Source: Massilia yuzhufengensis
Lineage (GTDB): Bacteria > Pseudomonadota > Gammaproteobacteria > Burkholderiales > Burkholderiaceae_D
Length of the DNA: 64,000 nucleotides
Direction of reading: 5' to 3'
Assembly: GCF_900112225.1 (NCBI RefSeq)
Contig: NZ_FOLD01000017.1
Span: 1 to 64,000 of the forward strand
Every line of letters begins with the position of its first letter. The stretch's first letter is position 1. Made by a program: the position numbers and the translations under genes. The notes under the pieces are model-generated. The model saw only the letters and a list, made by a program, of their open reading frames with translations, searched no databases and had not been told where the DNA came from. Shown one piece after another: positions 35,521 through 44,744 of the stretch.

Positions 35521-36429
35521 ATGATCGACAGACGACGGTTTCTCGGCGCCCTTGCAGCACCAGTGTTCGCGGGGGCGCTCGCCGCGCCGGTCTTCGCCAG
35601 CCCGGCGCAGGCGTTCGGCCTGCAACTCTTCACGCTGTTCGACGTACTTGATATGGACGTACAGGGCACCCTGCGCGAGGTCGCCAGGATCGGCTACCGC
35701 GACCTGCAATCCTCGTACAGCAAGCAGGCGGGCATCTACGGCATGAAGCCCAGGGAGTTCGCCGCCATGGTGGGTGAGCTGGGGATGGCCTGGTCTTCCC
35801 ATCACGTGCCCGGCGAACCGCGCCGGATCGATCCGAACGCCAAGCCCTTCCTTGACGCGAGCGGCAGGCCAAGGGTGTTCGCCAAGGCGCTCAACCTGCG
35901 CGACAACCTGCACGAGATCGTCGATGCCATCGCCGACGGCGGGCCGCGCTACCTTGTGTGCGCAGGCGTGCCGACCTCCACGCAGGCCGATGTCGACGCC
36001 TCGATCGCGCTCCTGAACCGGGCCGGTGAAGCCTGCCGCAAGGCGGGCCTGATGCTGTCGCTGCACAACCACGAGGCCGAGTTCCGGCCGATGGGCGACT
36101 CGACACCCTACGAGATGATCCTGAAACACACCCGGCCCGAGCAGTTGACGATGGAGCTCGACATCGGCTGGGCAGTCAAGGCGGGCGTCGATCCGGTCGC
36201 GCTGTTCCGGCGCCATCCCGGCCGCTTCGGCCTCTGGCACGTGAAGGACATCGACGGCCAGCGCGGCTTGCCGGTGCCGCTGGGGCAGGGCGTGATCGAT
36301 TATGTCCCCATTTTCGCCGCCGCGGGCACGGCCGGGATGCACCACTACTACGTTGAACACGATTTCCCGGCCGACCCGATGGCCAGTATCAGCACCAGCA
36401 TGCATTACCTGAAACGGATCCTGACATGA
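35521..36429 (+). CDS. secreted sugar isomerase/epimerase-like TIM-barrel protein
   Basis: The 302-residue protein starts with a twin-arginine signal (IDRRRFLGALAAPVFAGALA) and has the xylose-isomerase-like barrel. Probable metal-site residues lie in GLMLSLHNHEAEFRPMG, TMELDIGWAVKAGVDPV, FGLWHVKDIDG and HHYYVEHDFPADPM. Exported members of this family accompany glycoside-oxidation systems, where they cleave or isomerise 3-keto-type sugars, so a role on the released sugar in the periplasm is plausible. It overlaps the GH2 gene by 4 bp. Confidence 0.82.
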   Translation: MIDRRRFLGALAAPVFAGALAAPVFASPAQAFGLQLFTLFDVLDMDVQGTLREVARIGYRDLQSSYSKQAGIYGMKPREFAAMVGELGMAWSSHHVPGEPRRIDPNAKPFLDASGRPRVFAKALNLRDNLHEIVDAIADGGPRYLVCAGVPTSTQADVDASIALLNRAGEACRKAGLMLSLHNHEAEFRPMGDSTPYEMILKHTRPEQLTMELDIGWAVKAGVDPVALFRRHPGRFGLWHVKDIDGQRGLPVPLGQGVIDYVPIFAAAGTAGMHHYYVEHDFPADPMASISTSMHYLKRILT

Positions 36430-39068
36430 ATTCCCATCGCTTTTTCCATCGGGTCGCCGCAGTGCTGGCGACCGTCCTGCTGCTCGGTGCGGGTGCACAT
36501 GCGGCGCCCGCCGCTGGCGGCCGTACCGAATATTCGCTGGTCGAGGGCTGGCGCTTCGCCTTTGGCGAGCAGCACACCGAGCAGTCCGACGCCAGCCAGT
36601 GGCAGGCGGTCACGCTGCCGCACACCTGGAACCGGATTGGCGGCCACACGACCAAGGCAGCCGATGCCAACGACACGCGCGGCAAGGGCTGGTACCAGCT
36701 GAGCTTCCGTGCCGGTCCGACCGCGGAGAAGCCGCGCCGGACCTGGCTGCAGTTCGACGGCGCCAGCATCGTCAGCGATGTCTGGCTCAACGGCGTGCTG
36801 CTGGGCCGCCACGCCGGCGGGGTATCCGCCTTCCGCTTCGACGTCAGCGATGCGCTGCGCCCCGGCGAGAATCTGCTGGTGGTGCGCACCGATAACACGG
36901 CGCCGGACACCAAGGGCTCGGTCACTGCCGAAACCCTGCCGATGGGCGGCGACTGGTTCATGTATGGCGGCCTGTATCGCAAGGTTTCCCTGATCACGAC
37001 GGCGCCCGTGCACGTCGACCTGGGCGACCACGGCGGACCGGGTGTGTATGCCCGCACCGTGTCGCTGGAGCCGGGCCGCGCCCGCGTCGAAGTGGTGGCG
37101 AAAGTGCGCAACGATGCCGGCGCCGCGCAGGCGGTCAAGGTCCGCACCTCGCTGGTCGATGCCAAGGGCAAGACCGTAGCCAGCAGCACCCAGCCGCTCG
37201 AGATGGCGGCGTCGGTACTGCGCGAAGTGAAGACCAGCCTGGACGTGGCGAAGCCGCGCCTGTGGAACGGCGTCGTCGATCCCTACCTGTACACGGTGCG
37301 GGTCGATGTGCTGGCTGGCGCCCGCATCGTCGACACGGTCGCGGAGAACTTCGGCATCCGCACCATGCGCTTCGATCCGGACAAGGGCTTCTTCTTGAAC
37401 GGGAAGCCCCTGGCGCTGCGCGGCGTGAACCGCCACCAGGAAACCGGGGCGAACGGATGGGCGTCGAGCGTGGCCGAGCTGGAACGCGACTATGCCATCA
37501 TCAAGGAAATCGGCGCGAACACCATCCGGCTCGCGCACTACCAGCACCCGAAGGAAGGCTATGCGCTGGCGGACCGCATGGGCCTGATCGTCTGGGCCGA
37601 AGTGCCCCTTGTGCTGCTGTCGGCGCCGTATGGCGAACCAAACGCCACGCCCGGCTTCATCGCCAACGCCGAACAGCACCTGCGCGAACTGATCCGCCAG
37701 AACGTCAACCATCCATCGATCGCGGTCTGGTCGATCGCGAACGAGCCGAACATCGCCAACGTCTGGATGCAGCCCAAGCCGCCCACCGTGCCGCTGCTGG
37801 AGCGCCTGGCCGCCTTGTCGCGTGCGGAAGATCCTTCGCGGCCACCGGTACTGGCCAGCTGCTGCGGCACGCTGCCGGGCAGCCTGATGCCGACGACGCC
37901 GGGCAAGGGCCTCGATTCGCCGCCCCAGGCCGTGGACGTGTTCGGGGTCAACGTCTATTTCGGCTGGTATTACGCCAACGTGGCGGACCTGAGCGCCTAC
38001 CTCGACGAAGTGCACGCCTTCTACCCGAAGAAGGCGATCAGCGTGACCGAGTACGGCGCCGGCGGGGCGCTGTCACAGCATACCGACAATCCGCTGGGCG
38101 GCCCGATCATCGCCGGTGGACGTCCGCACCCCGAGGGATTCCAGTCCTTCATCCACGAGAAGACCTGGCCGCAACTGCGCGACAAGCCCTACCTCTGGGC
38201 CAGCTGGCTGTGGAACATGTTCGACTTCGGCACCGCGATCCGCATGGAGGGCGACCTGGTGGACACCAACGACAAGGGCATCGTCAGTTTTGACCGTTCG
38301 GTAAAAAAAGAGTCCTTCTACTTCTACAAGGCGCATTGGAATCCGGAACCGATGATCTACCTGGCCGGCCATCGCTACACGGAGCGCGCCAGCCCGGTCG
38401 CCGACGTCAAGGCCTACAGCAACGCTCCGACGGCCCGGCTGTCCGTGAATGGCCGCGACCTGGGCAGCGTGGACTGCGTCGAACGGATCTGCCTGTGGCG
38501 CAACGTGGTGCTGGGCAAGGGCGACAACCAGCTCGTCGTCACTGCTTCGCTCAAGGGCAAGGCCTTGCGTGACCGTGCGGTGTGGCGGCGCGCGGATGGC
38601 CCGGGTACCTACCGGGTGCTGGCCGGCCAGCTGGGCGTCACGCAGACCAGCGCGGGTCTCTACGGTTCGGACAACTTTTTCAAGGGCGGGGAGGGCAAGC
38701 TGCTGAACGAGCCGGTGCGCCGCCCCCCGCCGCCAAAGGTTGTGCAGGGAGCAGCCGACCAGCAGATGTACCTGGGTTACCGGACCGGCCGCTTCAGCTA
38801 TGAGCTGCCGCTGCCCGATGGCGAGTATGCGCTGACCCTGCGCTTCGTCGAGCCGGTCGACAAGCAGGCTCCAGGCCAGCGGGTATTCGATGTCCTGGTG
38901 CAGGGCAGTGTCGCGCTGCCTGACCTGGACATCGCGGCGCTCGCCGGCAGCATGCGGGCACTCGAGCGCAAAGTGCCGCTGCGCGCCAGCGGCGGGAAGG
39001 CCCGTATCGAGTTCGTGCCGAAAGCAGGCGCGGCCATCCTTTCCTCATTCAGCATCGATCCCCGCTGA
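36426..39068 (+). CDS. glycoside hydrolase family 2 enzyme, exported
   Basis: The 880-residue protein has a signal peptide (AAVLATVLLLGAGAHAAPAA), a GH2 sugar-binding domain (about 35-190), an immunoglobulin-like domain and the catalytic barrel. The acid/base Glu440 is in VWSIANEPNIANV and the nucleophile Glu542 in ISVTEYGAGGALS. A C-terminal malectin-like module is suggested by YLGYRTGRFSYELPLPDGEY and the closing strand. The family covers beta-galactosidases and beta-glucuronidases. A glucarate dehydratase gene in the next operon makes a glucuronidase plausible. It is followed by a strong terminator. Confidence 0.86.
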   Translation: MNSHRFFHRVAAVLATVLLLGAGAHAAPAAGGRTEYSLVEGWRFAFGEQHTEQSDASQWQAVTLPHTWNRIGGHTTKAADANDTRGKGWYQLSFRAGPTAEKPRRTWLQFDGASIVSDVWLNGVLLGRHAGGVSAFRFDVSDALRPGENLLVVRTDNTAPDTKGSVTAETLPMGGDWFMYGGLYRKVSLITTAPVHVDLGDHGGPGVYARTVSLEPGRARVEVVAKVRNDAGAAQAVKVRTSLVDAKGKTVASSTQPLEMAASVLREVKTSLDVAKPRLWNGVVDPYLYTVRVDVLAGARIVDTVAENFGIRTMRFDPDKGFFLNGKPLALRGVNRHQETGANGWASSVAELERDYAIIKEIGANTIRLAHYQHPKEGYALADRMGLIVWAEVPLVLLSAPYGEPNATPGFIANAEQHLRELIRQNVNHPSIAVWSIANEPNIANVWMQPKPPTVPLLERLAALSRAEDPSRPPVLASCCGTLPGSLMPTTPGKGLDSPPQAVDVFGVNVYFGWYYANVADLSAYLDEVHAFYPKKAISVTEYGAGGALSQHTDNPLGGPIIAGGRPHPEGFQSFIHEKTWPQLRDKPYLWASWLWNMFDFGTAIRMEGDLVDTNDKGIVSFDRSVKKESFYFYKAHWNPEPMIYLAGHRYTERASPVADVKAYSNAPTARLSVNGRDLGSVDCVERICLWRNVVLGKGDNQLVVTASLKGKALRDRAVWRRADGPGTYRVLAGQLGVTQTSAGLYGSDNFFKGGEGKLLNEPVRRPPPPKVVQGAADQQMYLGYRTGRFSYELPLPDGEYALTLRFVEPVDKQAPGQRVFDVLVQGSVALPDLDIAALAGSMRALERKVPLRASGGKARIEFVPKAGAAILSSFSIDPR

Positions 39069-39110
39069 CGCATTCCGGGAGCTGTCTACCGCGCTTTCCC
39101 TGTCCACAAG

Positions 39111-39143
39111 AACGCCCGGCGCAGCATCTGCGCCGGGCGTTTT
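39111..39143 (+). terminator. intrinsic terminator after the GH2 gene
   Basis: A 13-bp perfect stem (AACGCCCGGCGCA and its complement) with a 5-base loop is followed by TTT. It ends the GH3-isomerase-GH2 operon and separates it from the glucarate dehydratase operon, whose first operator begins six bases further on. Confidence 0.88.
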
Positions 39144-39148
39144 GCTCG

Positions 39149-39160
39149 GGTACCGGTACC
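39149..39160. promoter_or_regulatory. distal LacI-type operator GGTACCGGTACC
   Basis: A perfect 12-bp palindrome lies just behind the terminator and 125 bp (centre to centre) upstream of an identical site at 39274-39285. The pair flanks the predicted glucarate dehydratase promoter, as in looped LacI-type repression. Confidence 0.65.
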
Positions 39161-39226
39161 AGCTGATGCACCCCAACAGGGCGCGGACCTATCTGATTCA
39201 TCAATTCGGTGCATCCGAATTATCGA

Positions 39227-39257
39227 TTAGACGTAGATCATGCGCTAAGACTAGCAT
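39227..39257 (+). promoter_or_regulatory. putative promoter of the glucarate dehydratase operon
   Basis: TTAGAC (39227-39232) and TAGCAT (39252-39257) are separated by 19 bases, matching the layout upstream of the GH3 gene. The surrounding sequence is also shared (TCGATT, then GACTAG, then ATGGTACCG), which suggests that one promoter was duplicated. Confidence 0.45.
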
Positions 39258-39273
39258 CACTTCATCCGGTAAT

Positions 39274-39285
39274 GGTACCGGTACC
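39274..39285. promoter_or_regulatory. proximal LacI-type operator GGTACCGGTACC
   Basis: A perfect 12-bp palindrome lies between the predicted -10 box and the ATG of the glucarate dehydratase gene, only 11 bp from the start codon. Its position relative to the -10 box equals that of the operator before GH3. Confidence 0.7.
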
Positions 39286-39296
39286 GAGAGAACCCG

Positions 39297-40649
39297 ATGT
39301 CAAATCAACACCCCATTCCCCGCAACGGATCGCCTGTCGTGCACGACATGCGGGTCGTTCCGGTCGCCGGCCGCGACAGCATGCTGCTGAACCTGTCCGG
39401 CGCTCACGGCCCTTATTTCACCCGCAACCTGGTGATCCTGACCGACAGCGCCGGCAACACCGGCGTCGGCGAGGTGCCGGGCGGTGAAGCGATCCGCCAG
39501 ACGCTCGAAGATGCGCGCCCGCTGCTCATCGGCCAGGCGGTGGGCAACTACCATGCGATCCTGAACAGTGCGCGTGCAGCCTTCGCCGGCCGCGACGCGG
39601 GCGGACGCGGCAACCAGACCTTCGACCTGCGCGTGGCGATCCATGCGGTGACGGCGCTGGAAGCCGCCTTGCTCGACCTGCTTGGCAAGTTCCTCGACCT
39701 GCCGGTGTGCGCACTGCTGGGCGATGGCCAGCAGCGTACGCAGGTGGAGATGCTGGGCTACCTGTTCTATATCGGCGACCGCAAGGCCACCGACTTGCCA
39801 TACGATAGCGACCCGGAAAACGGCGACGCCTGGATGCGCCTGCGCCACGAACCGGCCATGAGCCCGGAAGCGGTGGTGCGCCTGGCCGAAGCGGCCTACG
39901 ATCGCTACGGTTTCCGCGATTTCAAGCTCAAGGGTGGCGTGCTGCGCGGCGAAGAAGAAATCGCCGCCGTGACCGCGCTGGCGGAGCGCTTCCCGGAAGC
40001 CCGCGTTACGCTCGACCCGAACGGCGGCTGGCGGCTAGAGGACGCGATCCGCCTGTGCCGCGACCAGCACCACGTGCTGGCCTATGCGGAAGACCCCTGC
40101 GGCCCCGAGAACGGCTACTCCGGCCGCGAAACCATGGCCGAGTTCCGCCGCGCCACCGGCTTGATGACCGCCACCAACATGATCGCCACCGACTGGCGCG
40201 AGCTGAACCACGCGGTGCAGCTGCAGTCGGTCGACATCCCGCTGGCCGACCCGCACTTCTGGACCATGCAGGGTTCGGTGCGCGTGGCCCAGATGTGCAA
40301 CGAGTGGGGCCTGACCTGGGGTTCGCATTCGAACAACCATTTCGATGTCTCGCTCGCCATGTTCACCCATGTGGCGGCGGCCGCTCCGGGCAAGATCACC
40401 GCGATCGACACCCACTGGATCTGGCAGGACGGCCAGTACCTGACCAGCAACCCGCTGCAGATCAGGGACGGCAAGGTCGACGTGCCGGCGGCGCCAGGCC
40501 TGGGCGTGGAGCTCGACCTGGAGGCCGTCGAGGCGGCGCACCAGGCCTACCGCAACATGGGCCTGGGCGCGCGCAACGACGCCGTCGCCATGCAATACCT
40601 GATCCCGGGGTGGAGCTTCGATCCGAAACGTCCCTGCCTGGTGCGCTGA
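39297..40649 (+). CDS. gudD: D-glucarate dehydratase
   Basis: The 450-residue enolase-superfamily enzyme dehydrates D-glucarate to 5-keto-4-deoxyglucarate. Diagnostic segments are [20 protein letters not shown], the KxK acid/base motif [13 protein letters not shown], the metal ligands in [16 protein letters not shown] and [16 protein letters not shown], and the His in [16 protein letters not shown]. Length and C-terminus ([12 protein letters not shown]) match GudD. It opens the second LacI-controlled operon. It implies that uronic or aldaric acids are the sugar part of the substrate. Downstream KdgD/aldolase genes are not in the window. Confidence 0.92.
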   Translation: MSNQHPIPRNGSPVVHDMRVVPVAGRDSMLLNLSGAHGPYFTRNLVILTDSAGNTGVGEVPGGEAIRQTLEDARPLLIGQAVGNYHAILNSARAAFAGRDAGGRGNQTFDLRVAIHAVTALEAALLDLLGKFLDLPVCALLGDGQQRTQVEMLGYLFYIGDRKATDLPYDSDPENGDAWMRLRHEPAMSPEAVVRLAEAAYDRYGFRDFKLKGGVLRGEEEIAAVTALAERFPEARVTLDPNGGWRLEDAIRLCRDQHHVLAYAEDPCGPENGYSGRETMAEFRRATGLMTATNMIATDWRELNHAVQLQSVDIPLADPHFWTMQGSVRVAQMCNEWGLTWGSHSNNHFDVSLAMFTHVAAAAPGKITAIDTHWIWQDGQYLTSNPLQIRDGKVDVPAAPGLGVELDLEAVEAAHQAYRNMGLGARNDAVAMQYLIPGWSFDPKRPCLVR

Positions 40650-40706
40650 GACAGCGCACCACCTACTAAAACTATTCAAACAGCAGCGCAATTGGAGGAG
40701 TCAACA

Positions 40707-43658
40707 ATGAAGCATCATTCGTCCCGCCCCGCAGTGAAGTGTTCGGTCATCGCCATCCATTCCGCACTGGCAGCGCTCGGCGCGCTTGCCCTCGCCGTCC
40801 CGGCACATGCACAGACCGAGGCCAGCGCCGCCGCACCTGTCGAGAACCAGGCCCCGGCCGAAAGCGGAGCGCCCGCAACGGGCCAGGTGCAGTCGGTGGT
40901 CGTTTCCGCCTCGCGTATCGACCGTGCCGGCTACTCCGCCCCCACGCCCACGGTGAGCCTCGGCGCCGCGGCCCTGGAGCAGCGCGCCACCGTCAACATC
41001 GGCGACATCCTCAACGAGATCCCGTCGTTCCGGGGCAGCCAGACACCTTCGGGCGGCGGGATCGCCAATTCCGGCCAGACCCTGGCCGACCTGCGCGGCC
41101 TCGGCGCAACGCGGACCCTCGTCCTGCTCGATCGTCACCGGCTTCCGCAGACCAATAACGGCGCCGGGGTCGACATGAGCATGATTCCGACCGCCCTGAT
41201 CCGCAACGTCGACGTGGTGACGGGCGGCGCGTCTGCCTCCTACGGTTCCGACGCGGTGTCCGGTGTCGTCAATATCATGCTGAACGACCAGCTGCAAGGC
41301 GTGAAGGGCAATGTCCAATACGGCGCGACCCGTTACAACGACATGCGGGACACCTTCGGCAGTCTTGCCTGGGGCGGCAGCTTCGCGGGTGGCAAGGGAC
41401 ATGTCATCGTCGGCGGGGAATACAACAAGAACACCGGCACGGACATTTACAACGACGAGCGCAAGTGGGGCAGGGAGAGCTACATCAACTTCGCGTTTCC
41501 AAACCGCCCGGCCGGCGCACCTGCGAACGCGATCGGCGAAAATGGATTGGTGGGCAACGGCACGACCGGCGGTCTGATTCGCACCAACGGTCCTCTGCAG
41601 GGACTGGCATTTGTCAAGGGGCCGAACGGCGCCACGACGACTGCGCGATTCACACCTGGCCTGTACGGCAATTTGCTCACGTCGCAGGACATCTTCACCG
41701 ATGCGGCAAGGGCGGCCAACGAGGCGGCCGGGATCTCGCACCGGTATCCGCTGCAGCTGCGCCCTCAGCTGGAGCGCGCGAACTTTCTGACCAAAGCGAC
41801 TTACGAGTTCAATGACCGGCTCAGCGCCTACGTCCAGCCCTTGTTCTCGCATACGCGGAGCGGAAATTCCATCATTGCGCGGCGCGATGGCGCCGGCGCC
41901 GGGCCGGCACTGCCGATCGCTCGCGACAACGCCTACCTGGTGCAGGCCTTGAGCCCGGCGCAGCTGGCGCTGGTTCCTGCCGGCGGCCTGTCGATCGGCT
42001 ACCTCGGCAATGACTTCGGTCCGGTACGCAGGGATGTTTCGCACGACACCAGCTATATCTCAACCGGGCTGGAAGGAAAATTCGGCGAAACCTGGGAGTG
42101 GGACGTGTCGTACCAGAACGGCCGCGACAAGGCCGATTCGGAGTTCGCGAACAACATGGTCAACGCCAACTTCAGGAACGCGATCGACGCAGTCGTGGTG
42201 AACGGCCAGGTGGTCTGCCGCAACGCCGCGGCCCGCGCTGCCGGATGCGAACCGCTGAACATCCTCGGCCAGGCCAGCGGCTCGGCCGGGGCGTACAACT
42301 ACATCAGGGGTACCGCCACCGGAAAAACCGTGTCGCGCCTCCGTGAATTTTCGGCCAATGTGCAAGGCGAGCCGTTCTCGAACTGGGCCGGCCCGGTCTC
42401 GGTGGGCGCCGGTCTCGAACATCGCAAGGAATCGCTCGTGACAACGGTCGATCCGCTGTCGCAATCGAATGGCTGGCTGGCGGGAGCAGGCGCCAGCCTG
42501 CAGTCTGCGAGCGTCACTGTCAAGGAAGCGTATGCCGAGACGATCGTGCCTTTGCTGAAGGATGCACCGTTCGCCAGGACACTCGACGTCAACGGCGCGG
42601 TACGCCGCACCGACTACAGCAGCTCGGGCATGGTCACTACCTGGAAAGGCGGCGTGTCGTGGGAGCCGACTGCGGACTTCCGCTTGCGCGGTACCCGCTC
42701 GCGCGACATTCGTGCGCCCAACCTCGTCGAGCTGTATACGCCGACGGCGCCGAGCTTGCCGTTACCGGCCGATCCGCGTCCAGGCGTTGCGCCGATCACG
42801 AACGCAGCCGGCGTCACGGTCGGCGGGAATCCCAACCTGAAGCCGGAGATTGCCAACACCGTCACAGTGGGCGTGGTGTTCCAGCCCACTTACCTGAAGC
42901 GCCTGAGCGTCTCGGCGGATTACTACCGGATCGACATCGATGGCGCGATCACCAGCACCGCCACGCAGAACGTGGTGAACAACTGCCTGCCAGGGGGCGT
43001 GTACAGCGGGAATGCGTACTGCTCGCTGATCACCTTCGCCAACAACGACGTCAAGAACGGGCAGATCACCGGGATTCGGGGAACGACCGCCAACGTGGCC
43101 GAATTCCGTACCCGCGGCCTCGACATGCAGATGTCGTACAGGCAGCCGCTTGGCGAGTTGAACACCGCACTCGCCGGAACGCTGGGGATCAACATCCAGG
43201 GCACGCGTGTCTTCGAGTACCGCACCTCGACGGACGTGTCGGCGCTGTACCCTGAGGGGATCAACCGCGCGGGCCAGACGGGAGCAGGTTTCGGCGGCCC
43301 TGCCGGCTTGCCGAAATGGATGTGGACGACTGCGCTCGACTACAAATGGAAGCGCCTGTCGGTCAACGGCCAGGTCCGTTTCATCAGCCGCGGTCATCAG
43401 AACAACGGCTTCGTGGGCCCTGACGAACCCGGCTACACGCCTGCGGCGGTCAACAGCGTCAACAACAACCAGATCCCGTCCTACACACTCGTGAACGTGG
43501 GGGCGAGCTACGACTTCGGCGAAGACGCCGGACGCCGCGAGCTTTACTTCACGGTCAACAACCTGCTGGACCGCGATCCGCCGCCACCGGCCAACCAGAA
43601 CGCCTACTACGACCTGGCCGGACTGACGCTCAAGGCCGGTGTACGCTTCAGCTTCTAG
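40707..43658 (+). CDS. TonB-dependent outer-membrane receptor
   Basis: The 983-residue protein has a signal peptide (IHSALAALGALALAVPAHAQ) and an N-terminal plug domain (VSASRIDRAGYSAPTPTVSL, LADLRGLGATRTLVLLDRHR, VDVVTGGASASYGSDAVSGV VNI). A 22-strand barrel follows, ending in LTLKAGVRFSF with the terminal Phe. GGAGGAG precedes the ATG. Placed between glucarate dehydratase and the LacI gene, it probably imports the oligosaccharide or glycoside used by this locus across the outer membrane. The ligand is not evident from sequence. Confidence 0.9.
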   Translation: MKHHSSRPAVKCSVIAIHSALAALGALALAVPAHAQTEASAAAPVENQAPAESGAPATGQVQSVVVSASRIDRAGYSAPTPTVSLGAAALEQRATVNIGDILNEIPSFRGSQTPSGGGIANSGQTLADLRGLGATRTLVLLDRHRLPQTNNGAGVDMSMIPTALIRNVDVVTGGASASYGSDAVSGVVNIMLNDQLQGVKGNVQYGATRYNDMRDTFGSLAWGGSFAGGKGHVIVGGEYNKNTGTDIYNDERKWGRESYINFAFPNRPAGAPANAIGENGLVGNGTTGGLIRTNGPLQGLAFVKGPNGATTTARFTPGLYGNLLTSQDIFTDAARAANEAAGISHRYPLQLRPQLERANFLTKATYEFNDRLSAYVQPLFSHTRSGNSIIARRDGAGAGPALPIARDNAYLVQALSPAQLALVPAGGLSIGYLGNDFGPVRRDVSHDTSYISTGLEGKFGETWEWDVSYQNGRDKADSEFANNMVNANFRNAIDAVVVNGQVVCRNAAARAAGCEPLNILGQASGSAGAYNYIRGTATGKTVSRLREFSANVQGEPFSNWAGPVSVGAGLEHRKESLVTTVDPLSQSNGWLAGAGASLQSASVTVKEAYAETIVPLLKDAPFARTLDVNGAVRRTDYSSSGMVTTWKGGVSWEPTADFRLRGTRSRDIRAPNLVELYTPTAPSLPLPADPRPGVAPITNAAGVTVGGNPNLKPEIANTVTVGVVFQPTYLKRLSVSADYYRIDIDGAITSTATQNVVNNCLPGGVYSGNAYCSLITFANNDVKNGQITGIRGTTANVAEFRTRGLDMQMSYRQPLGELNTALAGTLGINIQGTRVFEYRTSTDVSALYPEGINRAGQTGAGFGGPAGLPKWMWTTALDYKWKRLSVNGQVRFISRGHQNNGFVGPDEPGYTPAAVNSVNNNQIPSYTLVNVGASYDFGEDAGRRELYFTVNNLLDRDPPPPANQNAYYDLAGLTLKAGVRFSF

Positions 43659-43663
43659 TAGAC

Positions 43664-44716
43664 ATGACCGACAGACCCGATCCGCCGGCTGAAACCACGC
43701 GCCGCCGCCGGCGCCACGGCGGCCTGACCCTGCGCGACGTCGCCAAGCTGGCCGGCGTGGCGCCGATCACCGCCTCGCGCGCGCTGAACACGCCGGAACA
43801 GGTGTCGCCCGAGATCCTGGCGCGCGTGCGCGACGCCGTCGAACGCACCGGCTACGTGCCGAACATCCTGGCCGGCGGCCTGGCCTCGCGCCAGACCCGG
43901 CTGGTGGCGGCGGTCGTGCCCACCATCTCCAGCCCGGTGTTCCTGGAGATGATCGAGGCGCTGACCCGTTCGCTTACCGCCGCCGGCTACCAGCTGATGC
44001 TGGGGCAGAGCGGCTACACCGAATCGCGCGAGGACGAGCTGCTCGAAGCGATCATCGGCAGGCGCGCCGACGGCGTGGTCCTTACTGGGGTCATGCGTTC
44101 GCCTGGAGCCCGGCGCCGTCTGCTTGCCAGCGGCATCCCGGTGGTCGAGACCTGGGACCTGACGCCGACGCCGATCGACATGCTGGTCGGCTTCTCGCAC
44201 AGCCGGCTCGGCAGCGCGGTGGCGGCCTACCTGCATGGGCGCGGCCGGCGCCGGGTGGCCATCATCAGCGCCAACGACGAGCGCGCGCGCCAGCGCACCG
44301 CCGCATTCATCCAGACGGCGCAAGCCTTGAAGCTGGCCGGGCCGGACGGCCAGGTGCCGGCCTGCTACGTCGGGGCGCCGACAACGGTAGGCCATGGCCG
44401 CAGCGGCTTACGCGAACTGCTGGCCGCCCATCCCGACCTCGACGCGGTGTTCTGCAGTTCCGACATGCTCGCCATGGGCGTACTGAACGAAGCAAACGCG
44501 CAGGGTATCGACGTGCCCGGGCGGCTGGGCGTGATCGGCCTGGGCGACCAAAGCTTCGCGCGCGACCTGCATCCGGCGCTGACCACGGTTCGCATCGACG
44601 GTAACGTGATCGGTGAAACGGCCGCGCATTTCATCCTCGAGCGCATCGCGGGACGGCGGGTTGCCGAACCCGTATGCGATATCGGCTTCACGATTGTCGA
44701 GCGTTCGACGATCTGA
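43664..44716 (+). CDS. LacI-family repressor, GntR-like
   Basis: The 350-residue protein has the LacI helix-turn-helix LTLRDVAKLAGVAPITASRA and hinge region (GYVPNILAGGLASRQT). The periplasmic-binding-like domain follows with LVAAVVPTISSPVFLEMIEA, AVFCSSDMLAMGVLNEANAQ and LGVIGLGDQSFARDLHPAL. It resembles gluconate-type LacI regulators, whose operators contain TACCGGTA. Such palindromes occur at 39149, 39274 and, in weaker form, 33231. It follows the TonB gene by 5 bp and is probably autoregulated through the gudD promoter. Confidence 0.9.
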   Translation: MTDRPDPPAETTRRRRRHGGLTLRDVAKLAGVAPITASRALNTPEQVSPEILARVRDAVERTGYVPNILAGGLASRQTRLVAAVVPTISSPVFLEMIEALTRSLTAAGYQLMLGQSGYTESREDELLEAIIGRRADGVVLTGVMRSPGARRRLLASGIPVVETWDLTPTPIDMLVGFSHSRLGSAVAAYLHGRGRRRVAIISANDERARQRTAAFIQTAQALKLAGPDGQVPACYVGAPTTVGHGRSGLRELLAAHPDLDAVFCSSDMLAMGVLNEANAQGIDVPGRLGVIGLGDQSFARDLHPALTTVRIDGNVIGETAAHFILERIAGRRVAEPVCDIGFTIVERSTI

Positions 44717-44744
44717 CTCATCCCTCACAACAGAAAGGGTTCAC

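Noticed and set aside
33257..35560. 767-codon minus-strand open frame opposite GH3
   Set aside because: The GH3 protein on the plus strand has a lipobox and catalytic residues; the minus translation shows no domain.
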